Shown here in pieces: positions 45,186 to 57,116 of a stretch of DNA of 64,000 nucleotides (the stretch's first letter is position 1; every line of letters begins with the position of its first letter). The notes under the pieces are model-generated. The model made no database searches. It was given only the letters and a program-made list of their open reading frames with translations, and had not been told where the DNA came from. Made by a program: the position numbers and the translations under genes. The DNA lies in NCBI GenBank assembly GCA_033065855.1, contig JAVXUO010002319.1:124001-188000 (forward strand), given 5' to 3'. Source of the DNA: Escallonia rubra (lineage: Eukaryota > Streptophyta > Magnoliopsida > Escalloniales > Escalloniaceae).

Positions 45186-45690
45186 GTATACTCGGTCATC
45201 ATATCACAACATGGTTTAGTATTTCCACCCCATGCACGCATGTACATAGATCTTAACCTTAATATATTGTATTTTAAACACGTACATAGCGGCTGGTTAT
45301 GCAAGATGTCTGTATAAAATTTGGGACAAATTTCAAAACTGTACCCTCAACTTTATATTTTGTACATCTTTAGTATCCAACTCTGAAGGTGCGCCAAAAA
45401 AGTTTGAAAAAACGTATCAAATCAGTAGCTCGGCTGATGGACGATGAATGCCGTTATAAAGTCAGAGGGGCAGAACTGTCATTATATGAAAAAAAGATAT
45501 AAAGCCTGTCCACGTGGACCGTCCATTTGACAGTCTCTCCCTCTCTCTCTCTCCTCTCTTCCTCGATCGCCGGCGATGAAAGATAGTTAAAGGAGTTTTA
45601 AATTTTGTTAATAGATTCATAGTTCTGATTAACTTTTCATGTATCTGAATCTATATAAATTAAATATCCGAAACCCAAAAACTAATGTCA
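45186..45690. other. Gene-free stretch with (CT)n
   Basis: AT-rich, with a CT-rich run at 45534-45570. The segment 45320-45480 resembles generic plant repeat sequence; nothing coding. Confidence 0.5.
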
Positions 45691-45957
45691 TCAGCCAGAT
45701 CCTTCACATGTGTTGCACGATCAGCCGGTTCACGTAGAAGCAGATATGTCTTACGTTGAGCAGCCGGTGGAAATTTTGGATCGTCGGGATCAGGTATTGA
45801 GGAATAAGGTGATTCCATTGGTTAAGGTGAAATGACAATACCATGATATTGAAGAAGTTACTTGGGAGCGTGAAGATGAGATTAGCTCTAAGTACCCGCA
45901 CTTGTTCACATGATCAGGTATGAATTTAGGGACTAAATTCTTTTAAGGAAGGGAGGG
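45691..45957 (+). pseudogene. 3' tail of a Ty3-gypsy polyprotein, duplicate
   Basis: Near-identical to 49640-49902: the chromodomain-like end of the polyprotein ([18 protein letters not shown]...[18 protein letters not shown]) and the purine-rich AAGGAAGGGAGGG tract before an LTR. It carries an in-frame stop (AAATGACAA, where the other copy has AAATGGCAA, near 45832). It is the end of a second, otherwise missing element copy. Confidence 0.85.
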
Positions 45958-47271
45958 TGTGAGACCCCGATCTTAATTAACTTCTAATCATTTTATTAAG
46001 TTTAAACATATTTAAATTTGGTTGAAATAATGTAATCGTGTTATAATATTTGTATACATAAAATGAATATTGAAATTAATTGTGGGCCCAAAATATAATT
46101 ATGTAAAACCTTGGGGGTTAAAAAGTAATTGTGCAAAACCTTGGGGGGGCCAATATGCAAATATGAAAAGTTGGTACTAGTGGCATGCCATGTGTTGCCT
46201 TAGGATTAATTATTGGTGGTGAGTAAGCAAAAGAAACTAATAAAAAAATGGAAAGAAGCTTAAGTGGATAATTTAGAAACAAAAGAGAAGGTGGGGTTGC
46301 AAGATCTAGTCTCGGTCAAAATAGAACAAAGAGAAGAAAAAGAGAGAAAGAAAAGAAAGGAGGGAAAGGGAGGAAGAGAAGAAGAGAAGAAGAGAAGAAG
46401 AAAAGAAGAAAAGGAAGAACAAAGGAGAGAATCTTCTTGAATTGGCTTGGCCTAAAATTCTTTAAGGTAGGTTATCTTGTTCTTTTAGGTTTTAAAGCAT
46501 GTTAGAGAATTATTATGAGTTGTAGTAAAATATTTATACATATTTGCCTGAAATGATTCAAGGAGATGTGTGTTCATGTATGCTGAAAACTACAAAACAG
46601 TCATGGAATTAGGGTACTTTTTGGTGCTTAGAAAGGTATACTTTTAGTTGATATTTGGACCTGGTTATTTTATATGTTATACTAGTACATGTATAGAGTA
46701 TACATACCAAATTCCAGATTATTTCAAGTAGTATTACTATGGTTTAAAATTCATGGATTGAAACCTATTCTGTGAAACTGTACAGTCATGGAATTAGAGT
46801 ACTTTTGATGCTTAGAAATGTATACTTTTAGTTAAGATATGGACTTGGTTATTTTATATGTTACACTAATACATGTATAGAGTATACATACCAAATTTCA
46901 GATTATTTCAAGTACTATTGCTATGGTTTAAAATTCGTGGCTTGGAACCTATCTTGTGAAACTATTGCTAGGCAGATTCTGAAGTTGTCTTTTTAAAGGG
47001 CTTAATATGATCTTAAATCAATATTTTCGTGTCAAGTAAAATACTGGAATGTAGATATTTAAGTCTAGTTTTCATAAATATATAGTTTGACTGTAGAAGC
47101 CTTGTAATTAAATTGTTATGATTTTCGGAGTACAGACTACTCCTGCTGCCATTTGAAATACTGGGCAGATTAGGTTACATGTTTGGCATGTATTGTTGAT
47201 AATACGGTAAATATAACTCGACAGGGGATTAAACCTCTTTTGAGGTACTTGATGACATTCATGTTGACGTA
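45958..47271 (+). repeat. Left LTR of the chromovirus-type element, truncated
   Basis: Begins TGTGAGACCCCGATCTTAAT after the polypurine tract and matches 49903-51226 closely. It breaks off at 47271 (TGACGTATGTA) instead of running to the LTR end, which lies about 930 bp further on in the intact copy. Confidence 0.85.
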
Positions 47272-47432
47272 TGTAGTTAGTATGAACATGCAAGTCACTT
47301 GAACAGATGATACCTACGTACTTAAGAATAATTTAACATATCGAGTAACACATGCAAGCATCTGCTCACACTTGCCTTCAAAGGAAACGAGAATAACATA
47401 TCGAGCAAGATTTGAAATCTTGTAGAACATAC
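47272..47432 (-). repeat. Inverted LTR segment at a rearrangement junction
   Basis: Reverse complement of 51607-51767 of the right LTR (GTTAGTATGAACATGCAAG ... CTTGTAGAACATAC). It is wedged between the truncated left LTR and the reverse-transcriptase frame, so the left LTR has an internal deletion plus inversion. Confidence 0.85.
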
Positions 47433-47433
47433 A

Positions 47434-49858
47434 AATTTTTAGTTATGCCATTTGGGGTTACTAATGCACCCGCAGCATTTATGGATTTGATGAATCGCAT
47501 ATTCAAACCATACTTGGATAGTTTTGTGGTAGTCTTTATTGATGATATTTTGGTTTATTCTCGGGATACCCAACAACATGCTCAGCATCTTAGACTTGTT
47601 TTGCAAACTTTACGGGATAAAAAGTTGTATGCCAAATTTGAAAAGTGCATGTTTTGGTTGGAACAAGTTGCTTTTCTGGGGCATATAATATCAGGTGCAG
47701 GAATATCAGTGGATCCGGCTAAGATTGAGGCTATACAAAGTTGGAAATGCCTTCAACAGTATCGGAGATACGTAGTTTCTTAGGGCTAGCCGGATATTAC
47801 CGTAGATTTGTTGAGGGATTCTCTAAAATTGCTGGTCCATTATCCCGTTTGACTCAGAAGAAAGTAACTTTTATTTGGGATGATAAATGTGAGAATAGTT
47901 TTCAAGAGTTGAAACATAGATTGGTCAGTGCACCTATTTTGGTTCTGCCTAACGGGAATGATGATTTTGTAATATACAGTGATGCATCTCACAAAGGTTT
48001 GGGTTGTGTGCTTATGCAAAGGGGTAAGGTAATCGCTTATGCATCACGTAAATTGAAGCCATATGAAGAGAATTATCCTACTCATGATCTAGAGTTAGCA
48101 GCTATTGTTTTTGCCTTGCATAAGTGGAGACATTATCTGTATGGAGCAGTATTTAAGGTCTACACTGATCATAAGAGTTTGAAATATTTATTTTCACAGA
48201 AGGAATTGAATATGAGACAACGTAGATGGATGGAATTATTAAACGATTACAGTTGTTCTATTTCATATCACTCAGGTAAGGCTAATGTGGTTGCTGATGC
48301 CTTAAGCCGAAAGAATATGATTACTAGTTTAATGCTTAAGGAATGGCATATGTTAACTGATGTGTGTGATTGGAGGCCGCGCGCCACTAGGACGGGATTT
48401 CTATTTGCTAATATTAAAGTTTGCCCAGCATTAATGCAATTGATACGGGAAGCTCAGGGAAATGACCCAGAGTTGCTAAAAATTAGAACGGAGGTGGAGC
48501 GAGGGTTGCAACCTGAATTTTCATTATCTTCGGAAGATATATTGAGATTTAGAGATCGTGTTTGTGTACCAAATGATGTTGAGGTTAAACAGGAGATTTT
48601 GAAAGAAGCACATCAGAGTAAGTACAATATTCATCCGGGTGGCACTAAAATGTACAGAGATTTGAAATCACATTATTGGTGGAATGGTATGAAAAAGGAT
48701 ATAGCCAAATTTGTTTCCAAGTGCCTAACATGTCAGCTGGTAAAGGCAGAACATCAAAAGTTGGGTGGTTATTTACAGCCTCTATCTATTCCTGAGTGGA
48801 AATGGGAGCACATAACTATGGATTTTGTGACAGGTTTACCACGGACTCGAGACGAAAATGATGCCATTTGGGTAATAGTAGACCATCTTACTAAGTCTGC
48901 ACATTTTCTTACTCTGAATATGAAATATTCCATGGAAAAACTAGCTAAGCTATATATCGATGAGATAGTTCGTTTGCATGGAGTTCCTGTTAGTATTGTT
49001 TCCGACAGGGATCCACATTTTACTTCTCGATTTTGGCAAGCTTTTCAGAACGCTATGGGTACACAGTTGGCCTTGAGTACAACCTTTCACCCTCAGACAG
49101 ATGGTCAGAGTGAGCGTACTATACAAACCTTGGAGGATATGTTAAGAGCTTGTGTAATAGACTTGAAAGGTAGTTGGGATTCACATTTACCACTTGTTGA
49201 ATTCTCTTATAATAACAGCTACCATGCTAGTATTGATATGGCTCCTTATGAGGCGTTATATGGAAGAAAATGCAGATCTCCAGTTTGTTGGTCAGAGGTT
49301 GGGGAAGGTAAGCTTATCAAATCTGATATTATTCGTGAAACCACTGATAAGATACAAGTAATTCAACAACGTATCCGTACAACACAGAGTCGACAAAAAA
49401 GCTACGCCGACACTTATCGACGTTGTTTGGAATTTACGGTGGGAGACTTTGTTTTTATTAAAATTTCTCCAACGAAAGGAGTCATGAGGTTCGGTAAAAA
49501 AGGTAAGCTATCTCCGAGGTTTGTTGGGCCTTATGAGATTTTGGAACGGGTTGGTGATCTAGCGTATCGGGTTGCTTTGTCGCCTTCATTATCTGGAGTA
49601 CACAATGTCTTTCATGTATCTATGTTACGTAAATATCAGTCAGATCCTTCACATGTGTTGCACGATCAGCCGGTTCACGTAGAAGCAGATATGTCTTACG
49701 TTGAGCAGCCGGTGGAGATTTTGGATCGTCGGGATCAGGTATTGAGGAATAAGGTGATTCCATTGGTTAAGGTCAAATGGCAATACCATGATATTGAAGA
49801 AGTTACCTGGGAGCGTGAAGATGAGATTAGCTCTAAGTACCCGCACTTGTTCACATGA
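47434..49858 (+). pseudogene. Ty3-gypsy pol: partial RT, RNase H, integrase, chromodomain-like tail
   Basis: Starts inside the reverse transcriptase: [20 protein letters not shown] and the active-site [12 protein letters not shown] 1-bp deletion near 47745 (GTTGGAAATGCC) separates this part from the main frame (47741-49858). Then follow the RT thumb ([12 protein letters not shown]), RNase H ([39 protein letters not shown]), the HHCC zinc domain ([12 protein letters not shown]...CLTCQLVK), the integrase core with Asp (MDFVTGLP), Asp (SDRDPHF) and Glu (GQSERTIQ), and a chromodomain-like end ([17 protein letters not shown]). Domain order RT-RH-INT, the chromodomain and LTRs over 2 kb suggest a Tekay/Del-type chromovirus. 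Gag, protease and the RT N-terminus are missing, so it is defective. Confidence 0.9.
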
Positions 49859-49889
49859 TCAGGTATGAATTTAGGGACTAAATTCTTTT

Positions 49890-49902
49890 AAGGAAGGGAG
49901 GG
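49890..49902 (+). promoter_or_regulatory. Polypurine tract
   Basis: AAGGAAGGGAGGG directly before the right LTR, the usual plus-strand priming site. The same tract precedes the left LTR at 45945-45957. Confidence 0.75.
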
Positions 49903-52154
49903 TGTGAGGCCCCGATCTTAATTAACTTCTAATCATTTTATTAAGTTTAAACATATTTAAATTTGGTTGAAATAATGTAATCGTGTTATAATATTTGTAT
50001 ACATAAAATGAATATTGAAATTAATTGTGGGCCCAAAATATAATTATGTAAAACCTTGGGGGTTAAAAAGTAATTGTGCAAAACCTTGGGGGGGGGGGGG
50101 GCCAATATGCAAATATGAAAAGTTGGTACTAGTGGCATGCCATGTGTTGCCTTAGGATTAATTATTGGTGGTGAGTAAGCAAAAGAAACTAATAAAAAAA
50201 TGGAAAGAAGCCTAAGTGGATAATTTAGAAACAAAAGAGAAGGTGGGGTTGCAAGACCTAGTCTCGGTCAAAATAGAACAAAGAGAAGAAAAAGAGAGAA
50301 AGAAAAGAAAGGAGGGAAAGGGAGGAAGAGAAGAAGAGAAGAAGAGAAAAAGAAAAGAAGAAAAGGAAGAACAAAGGAGAGAATCTTCTTGAATTGGCTT
50401 GGCCTAAAATTCTTTAAGGTAGGTTATCTTGTTCTTTTAGGTTTTAAATCATGTTAGAGAATTATTATGAGTTGTAGTAAAATATTTATACATATTTGCC
50501 TGAAATGATTCAAGGAGATGTGTGTTCATGTATGCTGAAAACTACAAAACAGTCATGGAATTAGGGTACTTTTTGGTGCTTAGAAAGGTATACTTTTAGT
50601 TGATATTTGGACCTGGTTATTTTATATGTTATACTAGTACATGTATAGAGTATACATACCAAATTCCAGATTATTCCAAGTAGTATTACTATGGTTTAAA
50701 ATTCGTGGATTGAAACCTATTCTGTGAAACTGTACAGTCATGGAATTAGAGTACTTTTGATGCTTAGAAATGTATACTTTTAGTTAAGATATGGACTTGG
50801 TTATTTTATATGTTACACTAGTACATGTATAGAGTATACATACCAAATTTCAGATTATGTCAAGTACTATTGCTATGGTTTAAAATTCGTGGCTTGGAAC
50901 CTATCTTGTGAAACTATTGCTAGGCAGATTCTGAAGTTGTCTTTTTAAAGGGCTTAATATGATCTTAAATCAATATTTTCATGTCAAGTAAAATACTGGG
51001 ATGTATATCTTTAAGTCTAGTTTTCATAAATATATAGTTTGACTGTAGAAGCCTTGTAATTAAATTGTTATGATTTTCGGAGTACAGACTACTCCTGCTG
51101 CCATTTGAAATACTGGGCAGATTAGGTTACATGTTTGGCATGTATTGTTGATAATACGGTAAATATAACTCGACAGGGGATTAAACCTCTTTTGAGGTAC
51201 TTGATGACATTCATGTTGACGTATGTACATGATTATGCATATCACGTGAAGGAGGAGGAAAAAAGTGAGTTGAGGGTGTTATTTGCCGGGGTTGGAAGTT
51301 ATCCGGCCAGGGTTCTCGTTCTCGTTCATGTCTTGATAGTGCGCACTAGCTATGCGTACTAATTCTCGAAAGGAATTATTGGCGTGCCTGTGATGACGTT
51401 GGACTTCTTCTATCGAACCCGCTACATCAGTTGGTTGCGATACGAAAAGTCTCTCGCACTCAGGGAAGGTTGGCTGGTGCATGAGGGGCATATTTGCATA
51501 TTGATATTCTCGTACTTGGCTTATATTTGTCTTGAACTTTTTGTACTGTTTGGTTATTCTTGGCAAGATCAAGTTAATATTTAGGTCTTGCTTGTCATTC
51601 TCGCGTATGTTCTACAAGATTTCAAATCTTGCTCGATATGTTATTCTCGTTTCTTTTGAAGGCAAGTGTGAGCAGATGCTTGCATGTGCTACTCGATATG
51701 TTAAATTATTCTTAAGTACGTAGGTATCATCTGTTCAAGTGACTTGCATGTTCATACTAACTACATAATATGATCAAGTCATGTTTAGACTTAAAAGCAC
51801 CGGATACCCTACTGAGCCATTAGGCTGACCCATTCCCGATACTTTTTTCTAGGTTCGGAGTCGGAGTATTTGCCAAGGGACGAAGAGGATTATCTCGGGG
51901 AGACTCAAGAGTATTACGCTGGGTGAGCAACGTTTTAGTTGTTCTTCTTTTATTTTGGAGTGTAGTACTTGTATAGAAGAGAGGTAGTCTGTAATATAAT
52001 GTTATGTTCAGTCTTTCCACTTAGGGACGACTGTAATGTTTAAGGTTACTTCCGCTGTTTATCATTTGAGGTTGTAATAAAGCTCTGTTTATCCTTTGAG
52101 GTATATGTGTTAACCAGCCTGTTTAGCGTTGCGCCCCTTCCGGGGGGCGTGACA
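49903..52154 (+). repeat. Right LTR, 2252 bp, full length
   Basis: Runs from TGTGAGGCCCCGATC to GGGGGGCGTGACA (TG...CA). It has a G-run after AAACCTTGG (about 50088-50101, longer than in the left LTR) and internal repeats of TGGAATTAGGGTACTTTT about 200 bp apart. Short frames in it are not genes. The expected 5-bp target duplication cannot be tested because the matching left edge is missing. Confidence 0.85.
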
Positions 52155-52171
52155 ATATATCAATTTATAGT

Positions 52172-52584
52172 TGTTAATAAATTGGGTCAATGGACCCATT
52201 ATCCGCCCACTAACAGATATTGTGTATTTGTTAGCCTGGATTATTACAGTTAATTAGAGGATATTTATCTCCTAAGTGTTTGAGGTAAAGTGAGTCTCTA
52301 ATTGTATCTCCATATAAAGGCTAGAGATATCCCAATAAGTCAGAGGTCATAGCAATAATCCCTCTCTCTATAACACACTCTCTAGAGCAATCACCAAGCT
52401 CTAGGATTTGGTTCGTGGACGAAGAACTCGACTCTAGTAGCCGTTTTCGTACCTACGATAAAGATCAAGCGTGTTGGAAGCTCGTAACAACAAGGATCCT
52501 ACATCGGAATTTTCGGAGACTTCGTACGGTATGTTTCCGAACCCATAACGTTATGTGGTAAGTGCATTAAATCGTTATTCAACA
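52172..52584 (+). mobile_element. Solo LTR (413 bp) with 5-bp TSD
   Basis: Starts TGTTAATAAATTGGG and ends CGTTATTCAACA, flanked by ATAGT at 52167-52171 and 52585-52589. A TATA box (CCATATAAAGGC) lies at about 52310. Size and shape fit a Ty1-copia-type LTR, but no internal region remains to confirm it. Confidence 0.85.
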
Positions 52585-52662
52585 ATAGTCAACATCCAAA
52601 CTAGTTTGGCGACGTGATAGATTTGCTAATAAACAACGGTTTTGATTCAGATCTTGTATAGT

Positions 52663-53540
52663 TAGAGGTGTCAATGGGCTGGGCTTGGGCCGGCCCAGCC
52701 CGGGCCCAGAGGGCCTCCAACGAAATCGGGCCGGGGTCGGGCCTGAAGGAGTGAAAACCGGGCCGGGCCGGGCCTGAAACTGGTATACTTGGGCCCAGTC
52801 CAAGCCCTGGCCCTAGGCCCAATATTTAGGGCCGGGCTTGGGCCGGGCCCAGGCCCAATTTTTTTTTTTTTTGTTTTGTTTCCCAACTTCTTGTTATTTA
52901 TTTGTGTCGATGGCCAACAAGAATACATCAAATTAATTGGTTGAGATTGATACGTGTTAATTTGGTGTAATATTGACAAGTCTTTTTTGGCTTACTAACA
53001 TTATAATTTATAAGTAGCATTTTTCGAAAGTTTGGTAAATAGAAAATGACAATTACATCTATCGAATTGCTTAATACAGTAGCTATTTAAATTTTCGCAA
53101 ATGTTTGCATGGCATTTGATTATTGCAACAAAGAAGAACGATCATCATAATTAATGTTAAGATTTAATACTCATTCGATCATCGTTGGACACGCACACTT
53201 ATATACAATAATGTGTGTATATAATAATATTGGGCCAAAAGAGGGCATGTGTGTAGGGCCAAAAAAGGGCCAGAAATAGGGCCAAAAGGGGGCTAGTTTT
53301 TGGGCCAAAAGGGGGCCAGATTTCGGGCCAAAAGGGGGCCGGGCCGGGCCAAAAAGGGGCCGTTTTAGGGCCAGGCCGGGCCCGGGCCTGTTTCTCGAAA
53401 AATTCGGCCTAGCCCTGGCCCTAGCCCAAGCCCTAGGGGTTAGGGCCAGTCCGGGCCCAAAAACGGGTCGGGCCAGCCCGGGCCAAAAACGGGCCGGGCC
53501 GGGCCAGCTTGCGGGCCGCCCGGCCCATTTGACATCTCAA
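52663..53540. mobile_element. hAT MITE (878 bp) with 8-bp TSD
   Basis: Ends TAGAGGTGTCAATGGGCTGG and CGGCCCATTTGACATCTCAA, inverted with a few mismatches. Flanked by TGTATAGT at 52655-52662 and 53541-53548, a perfect 8-bp duplication. Both subterminal regions (52670-52860 and 53270-53530) are packed with GGGCC/GGCCC motifs around an AT-rich middle. Non-coding. Confidence 0.88.
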
Positions 53541-53770
53541 TGTATAGTCTTATAGAAGAGGGATATATCAATTTATAGTCAACATCCAAACTAGTTTGGC
53601 GACGTGATAGATTTGCTAATATACAACGGTTTGGATTCAGATCTTGTATAGTCTTATAGAAGAGGGATATCAATTTATAGTCAACATCCAATCTAGTTTG
53701 ACGACGTGATAGATTTGGTAACAAAGATTGGTTTGGATTAAGATCCAATCTTGTATAGTCTTCTAGAACT

Positions 53771-54900
53771 TCTATTTTATTCCATGGTATTTATTGTACT
53801 CTGGGGTGTGTGGGGGGTGTGCGTGTGTTGTGATTATTAAGAAGGAAAAGGAAGGCAAGAAAAGATTACAAAACAAAAAAAAAAAAAACAGAGTGAAACG
53901 ACTGAGAAAGCAAGTTCAGTTTCTCTTTTGCCACTAATTCCTGCTTTTAGCAAACCTACATTAACATTAAAATACTAAAGGATATTTTCGATTTTCTTAT
54001 GCCTTAAGTAGACTAATAGATCAGCATTGTATTGTAGTACTCATGTAAGAAAATTCATAAACTAATAGAAGTGTATAAATAACGATTGGATAGTTCTTCT
54101 AACGAGTGAAAAAACTTATAAGAAGCTTCGAGAATGTGATACTAGACGAATTGTTGACCGGTCTTAAACAGTGACACTTTAAGGTATCGTAATGCTTGTG
54201 TGGTAAAGCCGATGGATGTGAAATTAGGAAAAGCACTGTCAAAAAAAGAATAGAACGGAAAATAAAGATTTACCATTCGATATATTACCACAGAGATAGT
54301 TATACACCTAAGGTGTTAAAAAAGTCAAATGAGTTCATCTAGTTGCTTCTCATTTTATTTTGGGTGAAAAAAAGGATAAAACTAAGAAGAAAATGCATGC
54401 ATTTTTCTTTGTTTTGTTCATACAACGAACTCCCGTGAAACATAATGAATAAATCATCAGGCTATCCACTAACATAACACTTATTTCCCTCAAAATTAAA
54501 ATGAGAGTTACGTATCAGTTTTAGTGACAAGTTTATTTGAAAATCGGAACAAAATGTGGGTTCCTTTTCTCGTACTGTGCCCCTTAGCCTCGCAAAAATC
54601 GTGGGATTTCTCATTGCAAAATGTCGTTTCTTATTGCAGGACCTCATATGAAGCTCTACAACTACGATTGAACGATGGTGGGCTGTCAGCTGGAAACCGC
54701 TCCTATAGTATGATGGAATTCTTACCAATTTTTCCTTTGAATTCTGCAGAGTCAGTTGTCAAGGACTAGTCTCTACAGCTATTTACTTATTCCAAAGAAG
54801 ACAAAAGTAATGAAAAAGGGAATATCTCAGTCCAAGAAGAAGGAGTATCCCAGTCCAAAAAGAGGGAGTAAGGAAATCAAATTTACTTATTCCAAAGAAG
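53771..54900. other. Gene-free stretch
   Basis: Contains a GT-rich tract (53797-53832), an A-run (53875-53890) and AT-rich sequence. The direct repeat ATTTACTTATTCCAAAGAAGACA occurs near 54780 and 54880. No recognised gene. Confidence 0.5.
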
Positions 54901-54902
54901 AC

Positions 54903-54934
54903 AGAAATGCCACTAATATTCAGTGGCATTTCTG
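54903..54934. repeat. Small perfect hairpin
   Basis: AGAAATGCCACTAATA and TATTCAGTGGCATTTCT are inverted halves just upstream of the USP fragment. Possibly a short foldback remnant. Confidence 0.6.
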
Positions 54935-54949
54935 TAAATTTGGGCACAG

Positions 54950-55291
54950 GGTACTTGTTTTCGTCTGATATAATGGTGACCATGGAGAGGTACAGGAACG
55001 GGGTGGCAGAGTGTGTGATTGACGAGGCCAAGAAACTCTACAAAGAGTTAAATAATGTGAGTAGTCATAGTTCTATAGAGGCGGTAAGGATACAATGGTC
55101 ATATTTTGTTTCTCTTGCGAAAATTGTTTTCGTCCAATGTATGTGTTAAGGTTAAGGCGGATACGAGGATTGAGCATGAAGATCCAAGGGACGTGATCTG
55201 TGAAGTGGCAGGGAGATCGGGTGTTGATATAGTGGTCATGGGCAGCAATGGTTACAGCACGAACAAGAGGTTGATCCATATAAATCTCTAA
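54950..55291 (+). pseudogene. Universal stress protein (UspA-type) gene fragment
   Basis: Two exons, about 54950-55056 and 55151-55291, joined in phase 0 by CACAG|GG, AATAAT|GTGAGT and GTTAAG|GTT borders. The joined text (GYLFSSDIMVTMERYRNGVA, CVIDEAKKLYKELNN, then ADTRIEHEDPRDVICEVAG, VDIVVMGSNGYSTNKR) matches the central and C-terminal part of plant UspA-domain proteins, including DPRDVIC and the nucleotide-binding VMGSxGY segment. The N-terminal beta strand with the conserved Asp is missing, and the C-terminal strand after NKR is replaced by unrelated sequence. It is a truncated host-gene copy, the only one recognised here. Confidence 0.8.
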
Positions 55292-57115
55292 TAAATAAAA
55301 ACTTATGGCTCTGCACACTGGCGGAGCCAGAGATGTTGAGCAGGGATTAGTCCAACCTCTCCCCATTCCGAACCAGTTTTTTATTTTTATTTTTTATGAT
55401 TTAACCATAAGAATATGCTTAAACTCGTACCCTAATATGTTTCTCCATGTTTTTTTGTCGTCAAAAGTTAATATGGTGCCGCATTAAACAAGCAATGACA
55501 TTGTTGTGCAGAGTCTCTAATAACGTAGACTTTAGAGCAACATAATCCACTAACTCGTTGTGCAAGGTCTTGGCTTTGACTATTTTCGCTTGCAAATTGG
55601 TATCTGCTTAATAATAGTGCAATTTGCAATCCATTTATTAGTGCAACTTGGTGGTGGCGCACCTTCATTCATATCTCATTGATTTGTTTCACCGCATGCA
55701 ATCGAAAGTTTGCATGTGTCGAAAATCACAACTATACACATACAAAAGTGAACACATCTGTCCAAAGCATCACAACCATAAACATATAAAAGCAGATTTT
55801 TGCATGGGGCAGATGGGCTTATTGCGAAGAGACTATTCAAATGCTTTAGCAGCACTTTTAGGGCTTAGATAGAGAATTAATGCCATGAAAACCGCACATG
55901 TGGTGGTATAGGTATATTCTCCAAAGTGAGACCTTCCTAAATAAAATGTTATCCTAACGGCATCATTCTTTCCCTCGTGTCTAGCCATGCCTTTTTTACA
56001 GCGCTGCTCGGCCTCTTTCACTCCTTGAAATTGAGATTTCATGGCCATAGATACATTTGTAGAGATGTTAACACACTTTTCTTTACTTCCCTCGTGAGGG
56101 CACTGAACCAATCACTTAACCAATGTCAACTTGGTAGCATGAATTCGACCAAGTCTGTTTTTTTGTTGGTATAGTGTTATGAAATGGCGCAGCCAAAAGG
56201 AATAGAAATCACAAACTGAAGTGGAGGAGGGGGAAGCGGGGGGTTACAAAACCAAAATTTTCTTCATCGTTTTATACTTTTGTTGATTTAATTGTAATGC
56301 AGGGCATTTCTTGGGAGCGTGAGCAATCACATCTGATATTCTTAAGAAGTTGTCTCACTCCCCTCTTCTTCTCTCTTCTTCCAGTTTTCTCATGTTTTAT
56401 TCAATATTTTTCCCTTGGTCTTGTACTATTTTTTTATTTGCCCCTGACTTGTTCATACGAATAATTCTACGCACTGACGTGTTTACTTTTGATCTTCGTC
56501 CTCCTTAACTGCCACATATGTTGAATGAATAAACGAGTGCATTTCTATTTATCTGCTTAACATAATGCTTGTATGTCATCCATGTAATTTAATAAATATA
56601 CTTGTTCAAGCATTATGCTTAGTTTGCTCTATATCTGCTCATGATGGCTTACGACCTTCACATGTCCAGAGTTATGTATTGGTTTGATGGCTACGTTATT
56701 ACCTAAAGCTCCATAAAATGTTGGCAGTTGGCACACTTTCCTCGAGTCGTACAAGCTTGCTTTCTGTATTTGTGTTTGCTTTCTGTATTTGTGTCATAGA
56801 GATTGTGGCTAGCAGTTTGTACCCAAAAAAAAAAAAATGAGGCAATTTGCTTGAGATTCGCGAGGAAGTGACTATTACAACCCAATCAGAGGCCAAAAAA
56901 AATTCATTGTTCCTAGCGTTGTAGAGATCTTTGGGATCTAACTGAGAAAAGAGGAACATCAGTCTGCTTCGGACAACTTTCTGTCTTGCTAGGTATGAAA
57001 CACAATAATTGTACAATGACCTTGGACACAGACACTTCCTTCCTATGGACAATCCGAGGTCCCAACAAATTTTCTTGCTATAAAATTGTCTATTCTTGGA
57101 AGCGCTGGGTTGTGG
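55292..57115. other. Gene-poor stretch
   Basis: AT-rich with several A or T runs (for example 56823-56836, possibly the poly(A) of a small retroposed sequence). Nothing recognised on either strand. Confidence 0.5.
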
Positions 57116-57116
57116 T

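Larger units (their letters stand above)
52155..53770. repeat. 104-bp tandem repeats, first unit split by two insertions
   Basis: Three units of ATATCAATTTATAGTCAACATCC...GACGTGATAGATTTG...CAGATCTTGTATAGTCTTATAG. Units 2 and 3 lie at about 53562-53770. Unit 1 starts at 52155 and is interrupted by a solo LTR (52172-52584) and a hAT MITE (52663-53540). Removing both with their target duplications restores a unit like the other two. Confidence 0.85.

Noticed and set aside
45704-45901. Minus-strand 65-codon frame, repeated at 49649-49846
   Set aside because: Antisense to the chromodomain-like tail of pol; the repetition only reflects the duplicated pol tail.
56820-56840. A-run as the tail of a SINE
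   Set aside because: No A or B box promoter motifs or flanking duplication could be identified upstream.
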